From Hexactinellida sp. DTS-2022 (taxonomy: Eukaryota > Porifera > Hexactinellida): a DNA stretch of 64,000 nucleotides. Below the pieces are notes generated by a model. The model was not told where the DNA came from. It saw only the letters and a list, made by a program, of their open reading frames with translations, and ran no database searches. Below, one piece after another: positions 1 through 17,448 of this stretch. The stretch is taken from contig JAPNXP010000001.1 of NCBI GenBank assembly GCA_028753945.1, positions 15,428,501 through 15,492,500 on the forward strand, read 5' to 3'. Numbering within the stretch: position 1 is the first letter of the stretch; each line of letters starts with the position of its first letter. Position numbers and translations under genes: made by a program.

Positions 1-32
1 TCTAACATCTATATTATTAAATCTCGATTGTT

Positions 33-66
<34 letters not shown>

Positions 67-990
67 TTGTTTGTTTGTTTGTCCGGATTGTATTAAAGTG
101 ATGGGGGAATAGAAACCGCATTTATATATGAGATATAAACTAACTTTCAAATGTTATAATTGGTAAACAAAAGTTATAAGGGGTAAACAAGTATGCTGAT
201 TTCGAATTTCGCGTTTATAAATTTCTCATATTAATATTTGTTGTTGTTGTTTACACAAAATAGGTAAACAAATTAATGAAATTCAAAATCAACCTAGAAG
301 TTAGCTTCCAACGGGTATTATAGGTAAACAAGTATGCTGATTTCGAATTTCGCGTTTATAAATTTATCATATTAATATTTGTTGTTGTTGTTTACACAAA
401 ATAGGTAAACAAATTAATGAAAATTCAAAATCAACCTAGAAGTTAGCTTTCAACAGGTATTATAGGTAAACAAGTATGCCGATTGCCGAACACGAATTTC
501 GCGTTTATAAATTTCTCATATTAATATTTGTTGTTGTTGTTTACACAAAATAGGTAAACAAATTAATGAAAATTCAAAATCAACCTAGAAATTTGCTTTC
601 AACGGGTATTATAGGTAAGCAAGTATGCTGAACAAGAATTTCGCATTTATAAATTTATAATATTAATATTTGTTGTTGTTGTTTACACAAACAGGTAAAC
701 AAATTGATGAAATTCCAAATCAACCTAGAAGTTAGCTTTCAACGGGTATTATAGGTAAACAAGTATGCCGATTGCCGAACACGAATTTCGCGTTTATAAA
801 TTTATAATATGAATATTTATTGTTGTTGTTTACACAAAATATGTAAACAAATTAATAAAATTCAAAATCATAACGTCCCTTTCTAACATTTCCATGGTAG
901 AAAGTGTGAGGAGTAAGGCCGCATAGCGGCCGTTAACTTGAGGTGCGTAGCACCGATCTGTCGCAAAGCGACCGAGACCGAAGGGCTCGT
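1..990 (+). mobile_element. Helitron/Helentron-like non-autonomous element, copy 1
   Basis: The element opens with an ATATTATTAAATCTCGATTG head at about 10-29, followed by a GT/TTTG microsatellite. About five tandem units of roughly 143 bp follow (starting near 176, 319, 461, 609 and 750). The end is a run of four compact hairpins at 917-931, 942-954, 960-972 and 974-988, finishing in GGGCTCGT at 990. Two further copies with the same head, repeats and tail lie at 55.87-57.76 kb, which fixes the boundaries. A microsatellite, central minisatellite and 3' hairpins are the organisation of non-autonomous Helitron-related elements. There are no terminal inverted repeats. No transposase is present. 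The class is inferred; the structure is seen. Confidence 0.6.
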
Positions 991-1215
991 TGATTATAAA
1001 GCGTAGATAGGCCTAAATAGTCAAATTTAACAATATGAGATTTTAGTGATGGCGCATCATGCGACAATGAGTAAGCATAGTGGTAATTTGGTTTGACCAA
1101 CGTGTCCGCATCATTAAATTAAATAGGTAAATTTTCTGTTGTTCTATGTATAATAAGTTAATAAGTATTATACGTTAAACTCAGGAAAATTCACATATTA
1201 TGACTCTGTTTCATA

Positions 1216-1393
1216 CAGTCGAAATCGGGTTTTTTTGCCCCCCAAAATGCACGACAAAAGGAGGCAAAAAAACCCAATAAGCGAAAAAACCCGATGGAAA
1301 ACACATTAAGATATCACATTTTTGCACGACAAAAGGAGGCAAAAAAACCCAATAAGCAAAAAAACCCGTGGCAAAAAAACCCGATTTCGACTG
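1216..1393. mobile_element. TA-flanked MITE (Tc1/mariner-pogo type)
   Basis: Terminal inverted repeats begin CAGTCGAAATCGGGTTTTTT and end with its complement. TA lies on both sides (1214-1215, 1394-1395). The interior holds two copies of an ACGACAAAAGGAGGC motif. No coding capacity. A fragment with the same terminus lies near 18960. Confidence 0.75.
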
Positions 1394-2078
1394 TATACTT
1401 CACTTGATCTATTTGGTTTGTATTAAATGGTTGTGGTTTGTATTGAATTACATTTGTTGTTGATGGCTAGTTCTGTTTCCAGGAGTCGGTAAAGAGGGAT
1501 AAACTGTAAAACTGATGCGTTCGGGTAAATTAGAGTCCCGTAACCTGCTAGAAAATGAAGAGTGATGACCCACCAATGGGAAATTGGGAATAAAACAGGA
1601 ATTACACTTAAATGCTGGTGTAGTATAACATTTGGGGAGCTAACAATTTTAGGAGAGAATAAGTGTAAGGACTGCATTATGGGGACCATAATGCCAAAAT
1701 TTTGGGACCCACAACAACAATAGATTATATTGATCCGAATAATTAATTGAAGAAACTGGACGGTTTCCAAATGTGATTTTTGGCATATAGGGGTAACTTT
1801 TGGCACCCGCCAACAAGTTGAGGTTTCCACTCAAAATTTCTCACACCTCGACAAGTTATGACGTCATTGTCACATTTCGAGAACCCTCAAGTCACATAAT
1901 CGCACATAATTCGCGCCCTCTAAGAGATAAAAATCTGAAAATTTAATAGAACATGTACATTAACAGTGAAATATCTTAATGGATGACGAGGGAATGAGAT
2001 TATTATAGTAACTGTAAATATCTAAGTTTTCACAATAAACCGATTATTGTACAATATTATATACCAGGGCCAGGGGTG

Positions 2079-2247
2079 CAGTGCTGGATTTAGGGTGTTG
2101 TGGCCAACTTGTGGGCCTAGGGCTAAGTCATTATCTGGGCCAAAACTGGGTCTAGGCCCAAGGGCTTCTTGACCTAAACTGGGCCTAAGAATGAAGTGGG
2201 CCTAGGGCTTTAGCCCGAGCAGCCCTAGTATGGTAAATCCGCCACTA
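2079..2247. mobile_element. hAT-type MITE with 8-bp target duplication
   Basis: The left end is CAGTGCTGGATTTA and the right end TAAATCCGCCACTA. It is flanked by an identical 8-bp duplication CAGGGGTG at 2071-2078 and 2248-2255. The interior is a G/C-rich series of GGGCCTAG-like repeats. The intact duplication indicates a young insertion. Confidence 0.75.
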
Positions 2248-2255
2248 CAGGGGTG

Positions 2256-4302
2256 TGTAGCCAATAATCCGGACCACTCTGCAAATAATTTGGGGAATAA
2301 AGTAGATAAAGGTGTAATTCAGGGAGTATAGTAAACGTATATATGTCCTGGAATTTCTAAGAGAAAACAGACTAAATGTATTACACGATCTCTATTAGCT
2401 AGAAAATTGTCTGCTTTAAATAAGTAAACTTTAAAATCTAATTCTACTTGTGAATTCAAGCTGGCTTCTATTTTAAATGTAGTATTTCTATACAATATAT
2501 TAAATGAGATAAAATAATTTTTGTATTATACGTAGTAACTAAATTCACTGTGGATATTAATGACAAATTTATTAATAATCTAATTAATATTAATTTATAA
2601 ATATTTAGTAATAATTAATTATCTCATTGATAGCGGAAGCTAGAAACAAGAATCCAATCTATCAATCATCCGTCAGGACACGCAGGGGCGGCAAAAATTG
2701 TTATCTAGTTTACGGCATAAAAAGAGCAGAGATAATAATTATCTTTGATAATGATATTCAACAGTAGGAAACCAAACATTACATACCAATTCCTATTATT
2801 TTTCAGTAAGATATCCACAAACTTAAAGACCATAACTTGTCTCAATTAGATTGCTTCAATTCAATTCAATTTGACACATCCAGCATTAGCGGATTCAGAA
2901 ATGTTGAAAAAGGGGTGGCCGAAAAAAAATGTGAGGATAACGAGCAACTTTTAAGGGGGTCTGGGGGGCTACCGCTAAAATCTTTTGACTTATATACACT
3001 CGCACTCAGAAGTAATTTTAAACGATAATTTTTTATAAGGAGTCCTAATTCAAACATGAAGCTGAAGTTACTTAGTTATTTTGTAAATTTCAGCCTCAAT
3101 TTCGGTCAATTTCAGTTTCGAAGGAGGCCCCCCTCTGGGACATCCGCCGGCCGCCTCTGATCCATGTTCCTCGGTTGTTAAAATAACAGCATTTCTCAAT
3201 GAATAAATAATATAATCAATAAATTTTATATGTTGTAAATAACACCATAATTCACTGAATAGACATCCGACTTGAAATTGATATGGGTACCGAAGGGCGA
3301 CATGAAATTTATCCGCCCCGGGCTGCATAGTTGTAAGCTACGCCTCTGAGGACACGACACCTTTAAAAATCGGTTTTAACACCTTGAGGTGTTCTAATCT
3401 TACTACTTTGGTATATTATTACTGTGCCGAATTATTCCTTTTAAACATCACAGATATTTTAATATTTTTCGAATTATTGATATTACAAAATTTTAAAATC
3501 ATTTTATCATCACCACCTCCTAGTCCTACTGCTGCCTCCTTGCACATATTGAGGTTTGGTGATTTAATCTTCGCCTACATTATACCGAAATTGCATACTG
3601 ATTAATTCAGTCCATCAGTTTACTCTATTGGAATATTAGCTTATGTCAATCATATAATATTACTACTATCAAAGCAAAGTTATAATTCAACGTTTACTGA
3701 CCTATTTCTTCTGTATAATATGGACATAATGATGAGAGTAATGAAGCGAATTTATAATTAAACAATTTATTATGGAGGAGCTAAATCCTGGGTTAGTAAT
3801 TAGCATTATGTAATTAATTAGTTGACATACTTGGCTCCCAAATATTTGGAAATAGCAACATACTGTACTGTGTAGTTTGCAAGTCACAGGTTAATAGGGA
3901 TACCGTTAATAAGTTACCAATGTTGTGTTTGCATTAAAATTCCTTCCTACGACCCTATCTCCTTAGTACTTAAGATCTTAGTGAATACGGCCGCAGGATT
4001 AAAGATTTAATTACCAAAGTAGCTCTGTATAAATAACAATGGATGAGGTTGCAAAAATTAACTTTAGAGGCATTGATAGCAATAATTTATTAATTAATTA
4101 TTGATGATTAAATACAAGACAGGAAATGTATGTAACCACATGTCCAAACGAGCTAACCTACTTTGGACGTGCTTACTACCCTGTCTGTGACAAGCCCGTT
4201 TTGTATATTGGGTATAAACGTTGCAAACTATACTATCAATAAACAAGACAATAAGTTGGTTGCGAAAAAGAAACTACCTAATTCAAATTGACAAAAAGGA
4301 AG
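2256..4302. other. AT-rich intergenic DNA with repeat scraps
   Basis: No gene is supported. Short open frames here have no recognisable protein features. Around 2890-3010 and 3115-3350 there are G-rich pieces resembling ends of hAT-type MITEs (GCGGATTCAG, ACGCCTCTG), without complete termini that I can define. Confidence 0.4.
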
Positions 4303-4374
4303 GGGCTCGTCCGGGATTTGAACCCGGGACCTCCTGTACCCAAAACAGGAATCATGCCACTAGACCAACGAGCC
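4303..4374 (-). tRNA. tRNA-Pro (anticodon UGG)
   Basis: The minus strand folds as a complete cloverleaf. The acceptor stem is GGCTCGT with ACGAGCC, the D arm contains GGTCTAGTGGCA, and the anticodon stem CCTGT/ACAGG closes the loop TTTGGGT with anticodon TGG (plus-strand 4340-4342). The T arm is CCGGG TTCAAAT CCCGG. There is no intron. A T5 run at 4292-4296 downstream is a plausible RNA polymerase III terminator. The A and B boxes are intact, so it is probably functional. Confidence 0.95.
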
Positions 4375-4796
4375 TATAAATTCAAACTGAATACTATTCT
4401 TCAAATATAAGTAAATTATAATTTCATTAAGTTTCCAAATATAAGTTACTACGTACAATAATAAATGAATAAAACAAACTATGATAAAATAAGAAACCAC
4501 ACACAATATTATTAGCACTGCAATATAACCTTTTCTTGACAGTAACAGACTAAGACATAGGCGTAGGTTCCGGTAGGGCTGGTAGGGCCATGCCCTTACC
4601 AATAATTGTCTTTTCACCATAGAAGCTAATAGCACAAATATGCCAAGATTTCCCTACCAATCCTAACATCCAGCATATAATGGCCCTACCAATCTCCAAA
4701 ACGAGTCTGCGCCCCTGCAGCTATTTGTTTTGCAAAAATGGTATTAAACAGCTGAGAGCTGAAATCCTTAAACTGAGGACCTATCTATCCAACACC

Positions 4797-4970
4797 GGTG
4801 TAAGCGCGTTATGGGGACCCCAGCGTTTTAGGGGGCCCGTCCCTAAATCGCTAGCGTTTGGGGCCCCTGGGCTTTAAAACACTAGCGATATGGGGACGGG
4901 ATTCCTAAAACGCTAGGGCTTTAGGGACGGGGGGACTAAAACGCTGGGGTCCCCAAAGCGCGCTTACACC
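4797..4970. mobile_element. Near-perfect palindromic MITE/foldback element
   Basis: GGTGTAAGCGCGTTATGGGG at the left end pairs with the complement at the right end (CCCCAAAGCGCGCTTACACC). The pairing extends inward through ACGCTGGGG-type repeats, so most of the 174 bp folds back. I could not define a clean target duplication, so the superfamily is unassigned. Confidence 0.65.
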
Positions 4971-4992
4971 TGAGCCTTGGTTCTCACATTGC

Positions 4993-5454
4993 ATGAGACA
5001 AGAAGTAACTCATTTAATCAAAGGAGAGTTCATATTCTTTGTGCATCCTGGCATAGAGGAGGACATGAGACCCCTGATCCTGTCTGAGTGGACATACTGC
5101 CCGGGGGATTAACTCGTCAGATATATGACTATAGAATGGATATAATTAATAGGGAGTCAGTTATTGAAACTTAAAAGCAATAACTGCTAGAGTTATGGAA
5201 AGGAAATTAAAATGGTTTGAAGATTCGTTTGCAGAAATAAAGAAGCAAGTTTAACTTTGCATTCTCAGAACTCCCTCTCTGTATATACAAGATGGAAGGT
5301 CACTGGAATATCTGCTCAACAAGAATCAAGATGACGAACTGTTAAAGGAAATTCTTCTGGGACGAATGCGTCACTTCAATAACAACAGAATTAACATTTC
5401 CACGAGTCACCATATACGTACTATAAAACAAAACAATAATCGTAGCTCCACCTA
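4993..5454 (+). pseudogene. Frameshifted coding remnant, unknown protein
   Basis: From an ATG at 4993 a protein-like frame runs 39 codons (containing FIFFVHPGIEEDMRPLI) and breaks at a G run near 5103. The next frame continues plausibly with GGLTRQIYDYRMDIINRES. A further shift near 5171 leads to ARVMERKLKWFEDSFAEI, then one in-frame TAA near 5251. Protein-like sequence resumes up to about 5454. The composition (charged, amphipathic, few runs) looks like decayed coding sequence rather than chance, but I do not recognise the family. It could instead be exons of a gene whose splice sites I missed. Confidence 0.35.
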
Positions 5455-6300
5455 AAGCAGAAAGGAACATTCTTTTTGCGTCTGGACTCTGGAGTAGACA
5501 GAGGGGCAACTGAACTTACTGAAGGATTATAGTTAGTCACTCCAGCTTCTGTCCTTGTGGTTAATAAAACTGTGTTTGTAGCAGACCAATATAACATACC
5601 CCCACTGATTTAATTATTTATTCTGGTGTTTCTTTTATTATTCTTATTATTTTGAATCTCGTTTATTCATTAGTTAAGTAGTAAACACAAATGTTATGTT
5701 CCTAACAGGGTAGGGTTTCTAGCTCTGTATTGATCACATACTTGATCTGGACAGTTCTTCCAAGAATCATTTGTATTGTAGGAATTTGTAGGGATTCATA
5801 TGGATATGGACAGTTTGATTGCCCGGACATTAAATACTCTTCGTCATATTTAATATTCTTGTTGAATAAGCGAGCAGATTTAATTAATTCGGTTACTAAG
5901 TGCATTGTACTGGGATTCAATTATTAAAATATGCATACCAAATGGGATTAAATGTAACTCATAATTCAAATAAAGTTGTATAACATACTCGGTAAATAAT
6001 TAATACAATGAATCCACTGTTAACTATACATAAGGAAGGTAAGTAAATCTTATAGAAATTATTTCAACTAATCTTAAATTACGTAAGGTAATGCGGTTTC
6101 TGGTTGTATACCCAATTTATAACATTTGCAGTCCTGCAATTGCTTAAAATTTAGGGCCAGTTAGTAGACCCATCATTCAATGAAACGACAATACCCAAGC
6201 CAATTAGTATTCAGAGATTAACGAGTCGTGTTATATAAATTAAATACCTATATAAATCCATTATTTGTTTCGAAGTTGGTAGTAAAATATAATTAACATA

Positions 6301-6595
6301 GTCAACTCCCGTATAACCAAGTCGGTTATAACGAAGTACCTACTTATAACGAAGTCATTCCATGGTCCGGAAATCCTTCTATCTTATTACAATATTAAAA
6401 TTCCGCTTATAACGAAGTCATTTAAATCCCATATAGCCTATAGCAATTGATTTTACTCCGGTTATATCGAAATCCGTTTATAATGAACTCCGGTTACAAC
6501 GAAATTCAACTTGTAATTAACTCTTTTAAGATCGAACTCCGCTTATAACGAAATGAAACTACGGTCCCGAGCACTTCGTTATAACGGGAGTTGAC
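6301..6595. mobile_element. pogo/Tigger-like MITE directly upstream of the Eph-like gene
   Basis: The ends GTCAACTCCCGT and ATAACGGGAGTTGAC are inverted repeats flanked by TA (6299-6300, 6596-6597). The interior is full of GTTATAACGAAG motifs in both orientations. A related copy in the opposite orientation begins at 44640. The right end is 44 bp before the ATG at 6640, so the element probably forms part of the gene's leader or promoter region. Confidence 0.8.
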
Positions 6596-6639
6596 TATAT
6601 TAATATTGTCTATTTTTTGTCAAATGGTATTAATATAGC

Positions 6640-8466
6640 ATGAATATCAAGATTGAATTCTTGGTTATAAGCTCCCTGATGGTATTCTCATCTCTACTAC
6701 TCCTACCAACATCTCATACTCAGTGTAATGTTAGTATACCTGATAACTCTATAGTTATACTCGATTCTAATACATACCATACGAATGTGAGTGGAGTTAT
6801 AACATCTCAGAATATTCCAGGATGGAGGATAGGAACTAATACAGATGGAATAGTATATCCTGTTATGTCAGGAGGAGTATCTATAGATGATACATTAACA
6901 TGGAGAAATATAGTTCTAACTACAGGTTCATGTGGACCTGAATATGTAGCTTGCTTCCAAACGAATCTAGTCAGTGCATCAGTGAATACAGATGGAGAAA
7001 TGAATTGGTTATTTAGCAGTTATTACGAGACAGAAGCTAATACTATTCACATTAGAGTTACTTGTGTAGCAATTTCAAACTATGAACAAGATTGTCGTAG
7101 AACATTCCAACTTTACTACTACGAGTCTGATACGAGTTTGAATGCTGCTGCAATAGAATCTCTCGTTTCTCAGTTCCTACCAGCTGATACGTACACGGAT
7201 CAGCTGGCAGATGAGCATGTAGTTCTAGCCGCATTCACCAAATCCAAGAGAGGGTTCTACATAGGATTCCTGAATAGCATTCCCTGTGCAGACCTGACAG
7301 AGATCCTCTTCTACTACTTCCGGTGTCCAGCATTAGTCTCCGCTTCCGGTGTGTACTCTGTCTCTGCCGTGCTCTCTCCCAGTCCCTCGGCTGTCTCTGT
7401 CGGCGCTAGCGTCTCCTGCGCCCCCACCTATCTCCGCAGGGCCGCCTCCCCGCCGGCCGAGTGCCACTGGAACGGCACCTGGGGCCTCCCCGCGGAGACT
7501 GTCTGCGAGTGCCCGCCGGGCTCCCACCAGCCGGCAGCCAGCAGCGGCGCCTGCGTCCCGTGTCCCGCCGGGAGCTACAGGGCCCGGGCGGGGGACCCTG
7601 CGGAGGCGTGCGCGCCGTGTCCGAATATGAGCGACACGCGCGGGCTGACAGGAGCCGCGGAGTGCGACTGTGAGCTCAGCTGGTACCGGGGGGCGGGGGC
7701 GGGCGCGGGGGAGGCCTGCGGACAGAGCCCCTCTGCGGCTAGAGACGTGCGGGTGGAGAGAGGAACAGCTGAGCTGACAGCTGAGTGGGATGAGCCCGAT
7801 AATCTGGGGGGCAGAGCTGCCAGCGAGCTGCGCTACAGAGTGACATACTACAGGACTATCTCTCCACAGACGGAGCGTGTGGCAGAGCTGCTGGAGACAC
7901 GGCTGGTGCTTAACGTCTCGGAGAACACAGAGTATGCTATCGTAGTGACGTCACTTAACGACGTGAGCGCTGTGTCTGGTGTGTACAGCAATGCTAGCCT
8001 AACCTTCCTGTCCTCCTTCCCAGTCATTAGCGACGTGAGGTACAACGAGACTAGCCACTATCTATCGTGGCGTTACTCTCTGTTCGGAGAGAGGGAGTAC
8101 GTGTTCGAGTTGAGTTACGCGACTGAGGACTCCAGTGGGACGGCATCAGTGCGGGCGGGTAGCGGAGAGTGCGAGTGCACAGCTGCATACACCTGTGTCT
8201 GCAATGTCTCTGTTGGGGACTTGGATACAGAGGGAGATATCAACTTTAGGCTGTTCTATAGAGATTCTGGAGAGTTATTATACTCTAAACTCAGTTATAC
8301 TTATGCACCTCTCACGCCCACTCCTACGACTCCCTGTTCTGTTTCTGACGTATTTACTATCCTGCTTGTATTGGCTCTAATATCCTGTACTCTGTTTGGT
8401 ATTCCAATTATAATATTTGGAATAATCTTCTTGGTTAATTGGATCGTTAAGAATTTGAACTATTGA
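6640..8466 (+). CDS. Eph-receptor-like ectodomain protein lacking the kinase
   Basis: A 608-residue single-exon protein. Residues 1-28 are a signal peptide. About 35-230 resemble the ephrin-binding domain of Eph receptors, with the hallmarks CRRTFQLYYYESD (152-164) and KRGFYIGF (203-210) before a Cys pair. About 290-360 are the Eph cysteine-rich region (CECPPGSHQ, CPAGSYR). Two fibronectin-III domains follow at about 363-455 (with EWDEPDNLGGR) and 460-555. A hydrophobic span at about 570-600 is a membrane segment, and only about eight residues follow before the stop. Family members normally continue with a tyrosine kinase, SAM and PDZ tail, which are absent here and in the 1.1 kb downstream. 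I infer a surface ephrin-binding protein or decoy. Base composition jumps from AT-rich to about 70% GC near 7330-7760 within the frame. Several N-x-S/T sites are present. Confidence 0.85.
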   Translation: MNIKIEFLVISSLMVFSSLLLLPTSHTQCNVSIPDNSIVILDSNTYHTNVSGVITSQNIPGWRIGTNTDGIVYPVMSGGVSIDDTLTWRNIVLTTGSCGPEYVACFQTNLVSASVNTDGEMNWLFSSYYETEANTIHIRVTCVAISNYEQDCRRTFQLYYYESDTSLNAAAIESLVSQFLPADTYTDQLADEHVVLAAFTKSKRGFYIGFLNSIPCADLTEILFYYFRCPALVSASGVYSVSAVLSPSPSAVSVGASVSCAPTYLRRAASPPAECHWNGTWGLPAETVCECPPGSHQPAASSGACVPCPAGSYRARAGDPAEACAPCPNMSDTRGLTGAAECDCELSWYRGAGAGAGEACGQSPSAARDVRVERGTAELTAEWDEPDNLGGRAASELRYRVTYYRTISPQTERVAELLETRLVLNVSENTEYAIVVTSLNDVSAVSGVYSNASLTFLSSFPVISDVRYNETSHYLSWRYSLFGEREYVFELSYATEDSSGTASVRAGSGECECTAAYTCVCNVSVGDLDTEGDINFRLFYRDSGELLYSKLSYTYAPLTPTPTTPCSVSDVFTILLVLALISCTLFGIPIIIFGIIFLVNWIVKNLNY

Positions 8467-9636
8467 AGGAAAGTATTTCCAGTTTTGTATTTTAATTTTT
8501 AACTAATTCAGGTTTTGATCTTCGAATTTATTGTTTACAATTTTTATTTGTAGATATCTATTGAATATTTGGATTTGTATGTTCTATAATAATTTGTTAG
8601 TTAATTAATTTAATGAAGCTAGTTCTTTGGAGTTAACAAGTTTTGTATTTAATAACGAGAATATATTGTAATTAATATAGCGCTGTGATGTAAAAAGATC
8701 GTTGTTGTTGTTCTTTATAAACGTCTGTATAATATATTAAGTATTCGTTAGGTTCCCTATGGCATTCTTACGATATGATAAATTACGATTTAATGGAGTG
8801 CTACATGCTATCCTATCCAGACATGTGTTTGGTCTATAAAACTGTAATAAACCATTATGGATACATATTACGTGTACATGGTATATTACGGTTACAATCT
8901 GCAAATATTCCTGCATGTATTTGTATTAGTTTAACACCCTACAACTTGAACTGATTAGAAGATAATTGTTTTAACATAGCAACGCATTAGCGATAACAAC
9001 CTGATGAGATAACTTATTGAGCTCACACATACTCTCTAAATGCTAGTATATATGTTAAATATTAATTGATTGCTCTAGTAATCTGCTCCTGTATATGTAG
9101 TCTCGTAAGCAGTTATGAAAGTTATGTGAAAACAGAGACCAAGTTATAGAGGCCTCATAGGTAATGACATACCTACTAATTATCCCTCCAGGGATCCAAG
9201 GAATAATTTATTAATAATTTATCCACGGGGTTAGAGCATATGTTTTCTCAAGAGTTTTATTTGAGACATTTTGCTAGTACGAAACTGTAGCGTTGTGTGT
9301 ATAATTTTCGATAGAGCTTCCTTATATAATATAGACGGTCTATAAAAGCCCATACAAACTAAGCAAAAAGTTTGTAGACCGTCTATAAATTATGTAGACC
9401 AAAAGCTCCTGCCGTCTATGGTAATAGTATTTAATTAATTAAGTAAGTAAAAAAACCTGGTCTAGAAATAGATGATCTACATATAAGTTATTTAATTACG
9501 AAACTAGTATTTTCAAAAGAGACTCATTAGTCGCATTATCGATGCAACCCACTTAACAGCATATATCCAGTATATCTTAATTGTGAGCATACAGTGTAAT
9601 CACAGAGATGTAGCAAATCAGTATAAAGAGAACAAG
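8467..9636. other. Convergent intergenic region
   Basis: It separates the 3' ends of the Eph-like and STK36 genes. An AATAAA at about 8848 could serve the plus-strand gene. Inverted repeats around TAGACCGTCTATA at 9332-9388 form a short hairpin. No coding sequence is seen, and specifically no kinase exon. Confidence 0.5.
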
Positions 9637-16823
<7,187 letters not shown>

Positions 16824-16840
16824 GCTAGCTATTCGTGGTA

Positions 16841-16994
16841 CAGTAGAGCCTCGTTAGTACGAACAATGTCGGATTGCCAAATTGTCGGATTATGCAGGCT
16901 TTAATGCATAGTCCGACGCTCATTGGGACAAGGGAAAAGTGTCGGTTCTGCTGAATTCCGGATTATAGAGGGTCAGAGTATGTAGGTTCTACTG
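16841..16994. mobile_element. Tigger-like MITE abutting the STK36 start codon
   Basis: The ends are CAGTAGAGCCTCGTTAGTAC and ATGTAGGTTCTACTG, flanked by TA (16839-16840, 16995-16996). It is 154 bp. Its edge is only 17 bp upstream of the STK36 ATG, so it must lie in the leader or core promoter unless an unseen 5' exon exists. Confidence 0.75.
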
Positions 16995-17233
16995 TACTTT
17001 CAATTTGAATGCAACAGCAGAGGGTACGGGTGGATTACTGTTTATGGATTCCAAATCCATCAAATCAGTAATTTATGGATTTTGTAATGGATTTGGAAAA
17101 ATTATCAAATCAATAAATTACGGATTTTTTACTCAAATGATACTCAAATCTTCCAAAATCCATGATAGTACGTAATATGTTAATATGGGTTTTTTGGGAT
17201 GAGAATGTTATTTGCACCATCTAAATTTAAATA

Positions 17234-17448
17234 CAGTCAGGTCTGCTTATTGTGAACAAGATTTCGTCTACTTAATATGAACATCTTTTTATTATGAACA
17301 AGCTCTATGGTCCCAATTTAACAACTTACATAGGGTCGTAGGTCACGATAGGGTTTATATTAAGTTGAGTTCGCTTATTATGAAGTATCTCTATTATGAA
17401 AACACAATTTTTGGCCCCTTGAATGTTCATAATAAAAGATCTTGACTG
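17234..17448. mobile_element. Tigger-like MITE (CAGTCAGGTCTGCTTATT family)
   Basis: The left end is CAGTCAGGTCTGCTTATTGT and the right end AATAAAAGATCTTGACTG. A second copy begins at 42247. The left TA is intact; the right one is altered. Confidence 0.65.

Noticed and set aside
1423..1830. Minus-strand frame of 135 codons
   Set aside because: No domain, signal or relative within the window, and a second overlapping frame is equally open. It may be a decayed coding trace but I cannot support it.
7349..7673. Overlapping frames inside the Eph-like gene
   Set aside because: They arise from the GC-rich stretch, where stop codons are rare. The Eph frame carries the conserved motifs.
9001..9030. 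CTGATGAG-like sequence as a second hammerhead
   Set aside because: No GAAA core or pairing stems follow at the needed distance. The same holds for the CTGATGA strings near 40942 and 43029.
8467..9600. Search for Eph kinase exons downstream of the ectodomain
   Set aside because: No frame with kinase motifs is present on the plus strand, and the next gene is convergent STK36, whose kinase belongs to a different family and strand.
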